Below, piece after piece: positions 32,590 through 42,173 of a stretch of 64,000 nt of DNA. The position numbers and the translations under genes were made by a program. Origin of the DNA: Chaetoceros tenuissimus (lineage: Eukaryota; Bacillariophyta; Thalassiosirophyceae; Chaetocerotales; Chaetocerotaceae); the NCBI GenBank assembly GCA_021927905.1, contig BLLK01000058.1:1116001-1180000 (forward strand), read 5' to 3'. The first letter of the stretch is position 1. The number at the start of each line of letters is the position of its first letter. Below the pieces are notes generated by a model, which worked only from the letters and a program-made list of their open reading frames with translations, was not told the DNA's origin and searched no databases.

Positions 32590-35500
32590 TTAATTCAATC
32601 CATCAATTCTGTCAGCATAACATCTTGATCGATCGCCGATACCAGACGTAATTTCGCTAATACTTGTACATGCGTCTGCATTACTCATTTCATCTGTACA
32701 TGAACATAACTGATCTATACCAGTATCAGAAGTAGTATCAACCTTGAGTGCCGTAGCTAAATTCGTGATGTAACCAGCAGCACTACAAACATTGTTATTA
32801 GTCCCAGTTGTACCTACATAGTTGAAATTATTGAATTTGCAATTTCCACCCGGATTGTTGTTACAGGACTGTTTGCAACATGATTCTCGAAAGAGATCGT
32901 CATTTGCTGGATCAATATTTTTTCGGCAAAAGCCACATGAGCAATCAAAGCATTTTCCCCTTAATGCAGAATTGGTATTGGCTTCGCAAGCCAAATAAGT
33001 AGGACATGCATCACAGAAATTAGCAGCACATGAACCGTCCTGCTTCTTCCATTGGCCAGTTGGGCATGGTGGGGAACCAATTGGAATGTCACTGGGCATC
33101 GATGACGGAAGCTGACTTGGCTGATCAGATGGGATATCTGAAGGAATATTGCTTGGCATCGATGACGGAAGCATACTTGGTTGATCCGATGGGATATTTG
33201 AAGGAACATTGCTTGGTAAAGATGACGGAAGCTGACTTGGTTGATCCGATGGGATATCTGAAGGAACAATGCTAGGTAAAGATGACGGAAACTGACTTGG
33301 CTCATCAGAAGGAAGGTCCGAAGGCTCAAAGGAAGGCAAAGAGCTTGGACTCAAAGACGGAAAAATTGAGGGTTCAGAAGAAGGTGCCTCAGATGGTAAA
33401 TCAGAAGGTATGAAACTTGGTTCAGCGGATGGATTCAAAGAAGGTAAAGACGAAGGTATGACAGATGGATCGAAAGATGGAATGTCCGATGGTAAGAATG
33501 ACGGAAATCTTGAAATGTTGATCGAGCCTCCACATACACAACAAGCTTCAGACACTGTTTTGTCACCAGAAACGATGCCAACGAAAGGTACACAGGCAAC
33601 AGAGGGCGAAAAATTGAGATCTTCAACTAGTGACTTAATGGAAGCACAAGTCGTATCCGGATTTCCATTCGTTCCTTCTACGACCCAAGTAGGATCATCT
33701 TCACAACTTGGCTCACTTGAAGGAATAGAGCTTGGCTCGCTTGAGGGTTCTAGAGAAGGTAAGTTCGAAGGAATATCGCTAGGTGCATCTATTGGATCAA
33801 AAATAATTAGAGAGTGAATAAAAGAAAACATAAAAAAAAGTCAAAAAGGAAAAAGCTTACCAGAAGGAATGAATGAAGGGGCGTTGGACGGAATATCTGA
33901 TGGCATCGATGACGGAAGCAAACTTGGTTGATCAGATGGTACGTATGACGGAATATCTGATGGCATCGATGACGGAAGCAAACTTGGTTGATCAGATGGA
34001 ATGTCGCTCGGAATATCTGATGGCATCGATGACGGAAGCAAACTTGGTTGATCAGATGGAATGTCGCTCGGAATATCTGATGGCATCGATGACGGAAGCA
34101 AACTTGGTTGATCAGATGGAATTTCGCTCGGAATATCTGATGGCATCGATGACGGAAGCAAACTTGGTTGATCAGATGGAATGTCGCTCGGAATATCTGA
34201 TGGCATCGATGACGGAAGCAAACTTGGTTGATCAGATGGTACGTCTGACGGAATATCTGATGGCATCGATGACGGAAGCAAACTTGGTTGATCAGATGGT
34301 ACGTCGCTCGGAATATCTGATGGCATCGATGACGGAAGTGAAGATGGTTGATCAGATGGAATGTCGCTCGGAATATCTGATGGCATCGATGACGGAAGTG
34401 AAGATGGTTGATCAGATGGTACGTCTGACGGAATATCTGATGGCATCGATGACGGAAGCAAACTTGGTTGAGCAGATGGAATGTCACTCGGAATATCTGA
34501 TGGCATCGATGACGGAAGCAAACTTGGTTGATCAGATGGTACGTCTGACGGAATATCTGATGGCATCGATGACGGAAGCAAACTTGGTTGATCAGATGGA
34601 ATGTCGCTCGGAATATCTGATGGCATCGATGACGGAAGTGAAGATGGTTGATCAGATGGAATGTCGCTCGGAATATCTGATGGCATCGATGACGGAAGCA
34701 AACTTGGTTGATCAGATGGAATGTCGCTCGGAATATCTGATGGCATCGATGACGGAAGCAAACTTGGTTGATCAGATGGAACATCGCTCGGAATATCTGA
34801 TGGCATCGATGACGGAAGCAAACTTGGTTGATCAGATGGAATGTCTGACGGAATATCTGATGGCATCGATGACGGAAGCAAACTTGGTTGATCAGATGGT
34901 ACGTCTGACGGAATATCTGATGGCATCGATGACGGAAGCAAACTTGGTTGAGCAGATGGAATGTCTGACGGAATATCTGATGGCATCGATGACGGAAGCA
35001 AACTTGGTTGATCAGATGGCACGTCTGATTAAACATCGATGGCATCGGATGACGGAAGCAAACTTGGTTGATCGATGGTACGTCTGATCGAACACTGATG
35101 CTACTCGATGACGAAAACAAACTTGGTTGATCGATGGAATGTCGCCGAATATCTGATGGCATCGATGACGGAAGCAAACTTGGTTGATCAGATGGAATGT
35201 CTGACGGAATATCTGATGGCATCGATGACGGAAGCAAACTTGGTTGATCAGATGGTACGTCTGACGGAATATCTGATGGCATCGATGACGGAAGCAAACT
35301 TGGTTGATCAGATGGAATGTCTGACGGAATATCTGATGGCATCGATGACGGAAGCAAACTTGGTTGATCAGATGGAATGTCGCTCGGAATATCTGATGGC
35401 ATCGATGACGGAAGCAAACTTGGTTGATCAGATGGAATGTCTGACGGAATATCTGATGGCATCGATGACGGAAGCAAACTTGGTTGATCAGATGGAATGT

Positions 35501-38500
35501 CGCTCGGAATATCTGATGGCATCGATGACGGAAGCAAACTTGGTTGATCAGATGGTATGTCGCTCGGAATATCTGATGGCATCGATGACGGAAACAAACT
35601 TGGTTGATCAGATGGAATGTCTGACGGAATATCTGATGGCATCGATGACGGAAGCAAACTTGGTTGATCAGATGGTACGTCTGACGGAATATCTGATGGC
35701 ATCGATGACGGAAGCAAACTTGGTTGATCAGATGGTACGTATGACGGAATATCTGATGGCATCGATGACGGAAGCAAACTTGGTTGATCAGATGGAATGT
35801 CGCTCGGAATATCTGATGGCATCGATGATGGAAGCAAACTTGGTTGATCAGATGGTACGTCTGACGGAATATCTGATGGCATCGATGATGGAAGCAAACT
35901 TGGTTGATCAGATGGTACGTCTGACGGAATATCTGATGGCATCGATGACGGAAGCAAACTTGGTTGAGCAGATGGAATGTCTGACGGAATATCTGATGGC
36001 ATCGATGACGGAAGCAAACTTGGTTGATCAGATGGAATGTCGCTCGGAATATCTGATGGCATCGATGACGGAAGCAAACTTGGTTGTGCAGATGGAATGT
36101 CGCTCGGAATATCTGATGGCATCGATGACGGAAGCAAACTTGGTTGAGCAGATGGTACGTCTGACGGAATATCTGATGGCATCGATGACGGAAGCAAACT
36201 TGGTTGATCAGATGGAACATCGCTCGGAATATCTGATGGCATCGATGACGGAAGCAAACTTGGTTGATCAGATGGAATGTCGCTCGGAATATCTGATGGC
36301 ATCGATGACGGAAGCAAACTTGGTTGATCAGATGGAATGTCGCTCGGAATATCTGATGGCATCGATGACGGAAGCAAACTTGGTTGAGCAGATGGTACGT
36401 CTGACGGAATATCTGATGGCATCGATGACGGAAGCAAACTTGGTTGATCAGATGGAACATCGCTCGGAATATCTGATGGCATCGATGACGGAAGCAAACT
36501 TGGTTGATCAGATGGAATGTCGCTCGGAATATCTGATGGCATCGATGACGGAAGCAAACTTGGTTGATCAGATGGAATGTCGCTCGGAATATCTGATGGC
36601 ATGAATGAGGGAATAGATGAAGGTTGGTCTATTGAACAGAAGTAGATACGAAAGAACGGAGTTAGTAAAGTGTAAGTGACGAAATCAACCATAGATAGAA
36701 GAGAAAGGGCAAACCAAACATGCTAACCAAGACAGAATATCATGCTGTTGCATTATACTTTCTGATGACCAAGGTCAGTCGTTCTCTTGTATGGAAGCTT
36801 TTACTGCCATTCTTCATTTACTCACCACTTGGTACGTCTGAAGGTACGTCAGAAGGTACGTCGGACGGAACAGATGAAGGTTGGTCTATTGAACAGAAGT
36901 AGATACGAAAGAACGGAGTTAGTAAAGTGTAAGTGACGAAATCAACCATAGATAGAAGAGAAAGGGCAAACCAAACATTCTAACCAAGACAGAATATCAT
37001 GCTGTTGCATTATACTTTCTGATGACCAAGGTCAGTCGTTCTCTTGTATAGAAGCTTTTGCTGCCATTCTTCATTTACTCACCACTTGGTACGTCTGAAG
37101 GTACGTCAGAAGGTACGTCGGACGGAACAGATGAAGGTTGGTCTATTGAACAGAAGTAGATACGAAAGAACGGAGTTAGTAAAGTGTAAGTGACGAAATC
37201 AACCATAGATAGAAGAGAAAGGGCAAACCAAACATTCTAACCAAGACAGAATATCATGCTGTTGCATTATACTTTCTGATGACCAAGGTCAGTCATGCCC
37301 TTGTTTAGAAGCTTTTGCTGCCATTCTTCATTTACTCACCACTTGGTACGTCTGAAGGTACGTCAGAAGGTACGTCGGACGGAACAGATGAAGGTTGGTC
37401 TATTGAACAGAAGTAGATACGAAAGAACGGAGTTAGTAAAGTGTAAGTGACGAAATCAACCATAGATAGAAGAGAAAGGGCAAACCAAACATGCTAACCA
37501 AGACATAATAATTTGTAAGTCAAAGACATGGCCAAAGTCATCTCTGTCTCCATCAAAATGCAACTTAACAACGAATCAAGTTCAATCCCCATGCACTCAA
37601 TGATACTGTATGTATTCACTCACCACTAGGAATATCGCTTGGCATTAACGACGGAAGCCGACTTGGTTGCTTCGATGGGTGATCGCTAGGTTCGTTTGAT
37701 GGTAAATCTGTTTTGAGAATTGATAGAAAAGAAAGATACATTGCAGTGAGTAAAGAAATTAACATTCAAAATGAAAGTCAACCAAATAGATCAAACCATT
37801 GTTCTTGGTCGATATTTCCAAGTTTCACCTTTACATTGAATATTTTCTGAAAAAGATTACTTACTTGATGGTGCTGAAGTTGGTAGTTGAGTTGGTAAGA
37901 TAGAAGGCATTGAGCTTGGTGAGCTGGAAGGAACCATTGACATACTTGGTTGCTGCGATGGTGAAGAACTTGGGGCTTGAACGTCATTCAAGATTGCCCC
38001 TACATTCTGTAATATTTCATTGATTTTTTCTTTGTTTTTTACCAAGTTTGCAATTACCTTTGATGAATTGAACCTGTTTCTCTTATTTGTCTCTAGAAAT
38101 TCAATTTCAACAGAAAGAATATTTTGCAAAAGGGTTATTTCGTTGAAGTTCTCATCTTGAAGTCTTCTTCTGTCTGTGTTTAAAGTACATGGAAGGCACT
38201 CCTCGTTTGTAACTTCGATATTTGCTTGAATTTCATTTGCTTCGACTTTGTTTTTGAATCCAAATTCGAGAATTAATGATTCTATCTCATTTTGGAAATT
38301 GGTAGAAAAGCTATCAATTAAGCAACTTGTACAGATTTCCAATACAAAAAGAATAGGAGGCTTAGACATTGGTGCTTTGGTCTCCTTTACCGAACATTTT
38401 GGGGATTTGGTGTTTTTATTTGACTTGCTTGAGTTACTATCTGACTTGTTTGAGTTACTGGACTTTGACTTCAATCCATACCTAAATCTTATTGGGGTTT

Positions 38501-39206
38501 TGGTGTTCTTGTCTGACTTTCTCCAGTTACTGGATTTTGACTCATTTCTTGCAGGAAGCTTTGTCGTCTTCAAATATCCCTTTCCACCGCTAGGATTCTT
38601 CGTTTCCATTGGGGACTTTGTATGTGTTGGAACCTTTGTAGGATTTAAACATCCCTTTCCATCAACAGGATTCTTAGTTTCCATCGGAGACTTGGTATAC
38701 GCTGGAGCCTTTGTCGTCTTCAAATAACCCTTTCCATCAATAAGATTCTTTGATTCCATTGGAGCCTTTGTCGTCTTCAAATAACCCTTTCCATCAACAG
38801 GATTCTTAGTTTTCACCGGAGACTTGGTATACGCTGGAGCCTTTGTCGTCTTCAAATAACCCTTTCCATCACTAAGATTCTTTGTTTCCATCGGAGACTT
38901 TGTCTTCTTAGCACCTCGCTTCTTTCTTCCCCCGCCAAAAGTTCTCAACATTGCCTTACTTTTCCTTCCGTTTTTATCTGCAGCTGACACTCCTGTATGG
39001 ACAACTTCGTTCTCCACACGAACAAGATTCTCAGAGAAATCAACATCTCTAATGTCTTGTGCACTTAGATTTGTGCCTGAATCATCAAGCACGACGGTGG
39101 TATCGTCTGGAGCGACAAAAGTCTTGTCGTCGCCATTCCAAAGGACTGACGAAGTGAGCCTTGGCAAAGAAAGAAGGGTAACGATGATATGGAATTTGAT
39201 CCACAT
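32590..39206 (-). CDS. Secreted Lys-rich / PSD-repeat / Cys-rich protein, paralogue A
   Basis: Seven exons: 37865-39206, 37624-37707, 37340-37399, 37083-37142, 36826-36885, 33861-36628 and 32590-33788. All introns are phase 1. The ATG at 39206 starts a signal peptide (MWIKFHIIVTLLSLPRLTSS). Exon 1 encodes a Lys/Pro-rich region with repeats such as KTTKAPAYTKSPVETKNP-like units (GKGYLKTTKAP), a KS/NS-rich part and a domain with paired Cys. Next come PSD repeats: three 20-residue exons and a large exon of about 46 units of SDIPSDQPSLLPSSMP type. The last exon has a diatom-type CEDDPTW...CCVCGG domain, more PSD repeats and a Cys-rich C-terminus (CFDCSCGFCR) shared with paralogue B. A net 4-base loss in the array (about 35020-35157) breaks the frame as sequenced. 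If intact, the protein is about 1858 residues. A wall or surface role is inferred. Confidence 0.75.
33861..36628 (-). repeat. 60-bp coding tandem array, about 46 units
   Basis: The period is exactly 60 bp (20 codons) across nearly the whole exon. The commonest differences are switches between two or three short variants at one site (Ile or Val in SDIPSD/SDVPSD) and occasional Asp/Ala changes. From about 35020 to 35157 three units carry several small indels and together measure 176 instead of 180 bp. Both strands are open in more than one frame over long stretches because the unit lacks stops. Confidence 0.95.
36629..37399 (-). repeat. Tandem exon-intron array in paralogue A, three 257-bp units
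   Basis: Three near-identical units repeat with a period of 257 bp. Each consists of a 197-base intron and a 60-base exon (36826-36885, 37083-37142, 37340-37399). Each exon encodes DQPSSVPSDVPSDVPSDVPS plus a split Gly codon. Acceptors are TTCAATAG and donors GTGAGTAAATG. Because both exon ends are phase 1, adding or losing units keeps the frame. Confidence 0.9.
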
Positions 39207-39870
39207 TGTAGTAAAACACAAATCTAGCAAAGAAGAAGAGAATATTTTCACTTGTCTCGGGTTGTAGACAGTATGTTTTATCAATGAGAGACCTATTTGA
39301 TCATCACATCAAAAACAAAAAACGGTAATATGTGTTTTCTCGGGGAGGGGGGAAGCCCGCCCTGTTTTTCGTTTGTGCGACTCCGCATAAAAAGGCTGTA
39401 TATTGACTTTTAGGACACTGTTGCGAACAATTTTTTTCCAGAATATGGATATTATTATCTCATTCGTGCTTTTTGAATTTCATTCGTGCTTTCTGAATTT
39501 TAAAGCCAGGACCGGTAAGTAGTAGCAACGAATACATTCAGAACCAGGTGTATTACTTTCATGTAACACATACATGTTGGAACTCCTTGTCAACGAATTA
39601 ATTGAGAGCGGAGAAACGATGCGGCTGTTCTCTTCCAACAACAAATTGGATTGTCGGAAAATGGTTCCACATGAAAATCAGTATCTCAAAGAGAATCTTG
39701 AGTTTTCCAGCCACAGTCTTCCGATGGAAGTTTATACTGAAACACAAAAATAAATATAATTAGTTCCAATTAGGATTTCCTTATTACGTAACATGCACTT
39801 CAAAGAACTTACTGATGATTCTGAAGATTGTTGGATTCAGGAATACAGTACAATGAAATCAATGACTTTA
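39207..39870. other. Intergenic stretch with a 59-codon ORF
   Basis: This 664-base stretch holds the promoter of paralogue A and the 3' flank of the FCP1-like gene. A 20-bp sequence is duplicated in tandem at about 39462-39501 (CATTCGTGCTTT core). On the plus strand, 39574-39753 encodes 59 residues (MLELLVNELIESGETMRLFS...). It is hydrophilic, with no family recognised, and may be a chance ORF. Confidence 0.35.
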
Positions 39871-41082
39871 TCAAAGTAACAATTTCGATGATGCAGCCTT
39901 TAGTAAAGATGGCAGAAATATCATATTGTCCCGATTTGAACTCTCCTTCCAAGATGAAGTAACGTCTTCAAAAAACTCCATTTGTTTCTGCTGATTGTAT
40001 TCATCGCTCAGTAACTTTCGGTCCAATGCACTTGTATGTTCTTTTCCCTTTGAACCTATCCGAGAATGATTGGCATTTCCCAGCACATGACCTATCGCTT
40101 CTGTACAATAGCCTTTCAGAGGTGAAGGATGAATTGCATTGTCTTTAAATTGTTCGCACTTGTCAGGGCTATCATCCATTATGAGAGTATTTGATATATT
40201 CCACAATGGAAAGTTATGCCACACCTTTGAAAGAGGTTTCATGAAAACTTTTTCTGACATATTCTTGTGCTCTTCATCCTTTTCCACATTGCACTTATCC
40301 TGCCCCCAAAGGAATAATAATTCTTTTTCAATTTTTGAAGGAAATAGCATTTGTACTAATGTTCGTACCGTTTTTCTTTTGGCACTAGACCACACTGCAA
40401 GAGTAAAATGCTCATGCAAATACTCTAAAAAAGTAGATATATCCGTTCGAGCAATGATATCTGTACATGCTACACGTCCAATTGGCTTTCGATATATTTC
40501 CTTTATTAAATTTGCTGGTACATCCAAGTTCTGATTGTCGAAAAATGATTGCAGAGAAGAAGGTATAATACGATCTCTCACTCGATGACATAAAATACCA
40601 TTCACATCCAGTATAAGTAATGGCTTGACATATATTTCAATCTTTTCATACATTCTTTCCACTTCTGGCAGCTGCATTTGACCAAGACCGTCTTTAGGTG
40701 AAATCAATAACTCGTTCAGATTGTCTGCCTCTGGTAGATAGCATGTAGTTAGCACTGTAGCTCTATGTTTCGCTTTTTTCTTTTTAGTTCTGCTTAGACT
40801 GTTCAAATCTGTGTTATTTGTAGCATTTCCAGTTGTACTTTGATCCGATTTTTTAGTAGCTAGTACTACGAATGCATTTGAAGTATCTCCTAGACTGATG
40901 GCGCTCTGGAGAAATAAACATGGTTTCGCTAGTTTTGGATTCTGCTGTGCTATTGCATTTATTGCTACGGTGTTCCCTCCAGATGTATTGTCGGATGATT
41001 GTGATACGGGGCTTTTCTCATTTGCTTTAGTTCGTTTCTCCTCCTTTTCGCCTCCTAGAAGCGACTTTCGTTTCTTTCCCAT
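39871..41082 (-). CDS. FCP1/NLI-interacting-factor-like HAD phosphatase
   Basis: A single exon of 403 residues. The first about 110 residues are low-complexity and basic (KKKKAKHR), possibly a nuclear signal. The HAD domain starts at LLILDVNGILCHR near residue 156. Later FCP1-type segments are ARTDISTFLEYLHEHFTLAVWSSAKRKTV and LIMDDSPDKCEQF. The canonical DxDGT/V motif here reads DVNGI: the nucleophile Asp159 is present but the second Asp is Asn161. A subfamily of such proteins in plants and algae also carries Asn there. Activity is therefore uncertain. FCP1/SCP enzymes dephosphorylate RNA polymerase II tails or other nuclear proteins. Confidence 0.85.
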   Translation of the reverse strand: MGKKRKSLLGGEKEEKRTKANEKSPVSQSSDNTSGGNTVAINAIAQQNPKLAKPCLFLQSAISLGDTSNAFVVLATKKSDQSTTGNATNNTDLNSLSRTKKKKAKHRATVLTTCYLPEADNLNELLISPKDGLGQMQLPEVERMYEKIEIYVKPLLILDVNGILCHRVRDRIIPSSLQSFFDNQNLDVPANLIKEIYRKPIGRVACTDIIARTDISTFLEYLHEHFTLAVWSSAKRKTVRTLVQMLFPSKIEKELLFLWGQDKCNVEKDEEHKNMSEKVFMKPLSKVWHNFPLWNISNTLIMDDSPDKCEQFKDNAIHPSPLKGYCTEAIGHVLGNANHSRIGSKGKEHTSALDRKLLSDEYNQQKQMEFFEDVTSSWKESSNRDNMIFLPSLLKAASSKLLL

Positions 41083-41766
41083 GCTTGATTCTTCAATTCA
41101 ACTCTCTGACGACTACAGGATGAATGGTTTTCACGAAACTTTCTGACTGTGGAAGAATGATTGGATAGTTGCACTTAAAGCTATTCTTTCAAGAGCTTTG
41201 TGTGGAAATAGATTGATTAGGTGGCGGTAAGTATGCTATAATTTGAATGAGATTGATGAAGGTGTGGATGGTGGCGACAAGGAGTACGGTAGTAGTAGCT
41301 CTACGTATTTCTCATCTCTGACATGTGTCATATTTTGAATTGATGTCAGCTAAGACTTTTAAATCTAATAAAGCCTAATTCAAAATAAATGAAAATATTC
41401 TACTGCTCTCAATGATGGTCGACATTCTATTACAAAGATTCCTTGTATATATACTTTAGTATAATATTAATATATTTATGTGCATGAGAATGAAAGAAGT
41501 GTATGAGAATGGAATGAAGGAACAAAAGAGGCTCGTATTCCTGGAGAATTGAAGAGCTTTGTAGCTATGTTGTCTAGCTAAGTATTGATAGGTGATGATG
41601 ATGGATGATGGATGATGGAGTGATGGATGATGGTATGATGGTTCTTTATCTTTTTGATGCAATATCACGTTCACAAGGATATCTTGTATCTTTCAATTCA
41701 AAAGTCAAAGATCAAGAAGCTATACAATCGAACTTGCGTCAATATCTTTCACGTCATCTGTGATCC
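41083..41766. other. Divergent promoter region with GATG microsatellite
   Basis: This 684-base stretch lies between the FCP1-like start and the PC4-like start. At about 41590-41642 it carries GATG/ATGATGG short tandem repeats. No gene was recognised. Confidence 0.5.
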
Positions 41767-42129
41767 ATGAATAGAAATCAAAATTTCATGTTTTGGGATC
41801 TAGCATCGCTAGCTTTGTTATTCATTCTCTCCTTCAAAGGTGTTGATTCCTTTTCTTGCTCGACCTCTTTGCTGATTACCAGTCATGAACGAAGATACAG
41901 TACTTTACTCCGAGAAAGTACAGATGACAAGCAGGACTTTGTACCATCTCTAAAGACAAATGACAATGGAGATACATTCTTTGAACTATCATCAGATCGA
42001 AGGGTTACTGTCAACCAATGGCAAGGGAATACAAGAGTTGATATTCGGGAGTTTTATGAGCGGGAAGGGAAGATGCTTCCAGGTAAAAAGGGACACGCAT
42101 TAAAGCAGCTTGAAACTGAATATTTATGA
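41767..42129 (+). CDS. PC4/Sub1-like ssDNA-binding coactivator with secretory/plastid leader
   Basis: A single exon of 120 residues. The C-terminal half matches the PC4 fold: FFELSSDRRVTVNQWQGNTR followed by VDIREFYEREGKMLPGKKG. PC4/Sub1 proteins bind single-stranded DNA and act in transcription and repair. The N-terminus is a hydrophobic leader (LASLALLFILSFKGVDSF) followed by SCSTSLL. This fits a signal peptide with Phe at the cleavage point, the bipartite plastid leader of diatoms. A plastid nucleoid role is thus plausible but untested. The domain ends slightly early compared with Sub1. The stop lies 44 bases from the convergent end of paralogue B. Confidence 0.8.
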   Translation: MNRNQNFMFWDLASLALLFILSFKGVDSFSCSTSLLITSHERRYSTLLRESTDDKQDFVPSLKTNDNGDTFFELSSDRRVTVNQWQGNTRVDIREFYEREGKMLPGKKGHALKQLETEYL

Positions 42130-42173
42130 ATGAAACTTTGCCAATGTGAAATTGTAATTCAAAGAATATGTCA

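Noticed and set aside
33873-36604. Plus-strand ORFs of 404 and 498 codons and other minus frames over the 60-bp array
   Set aside because: These are frame shadows of the PSD repeat. The chosen frame connects to phase-1 splice sites on both sides.
33861-36628. Regular short repeats that could suggest a CRISPR array
   Set aside because: The repeats are contiguous with no unique spacers, are coding, and the genome is eukaryotic.
38248-38727. 159-codon plus-strand ORF inside exon 1 of paralogue A
   Set aside because: It is the antisense shadow of the Lys-rich repeat region.
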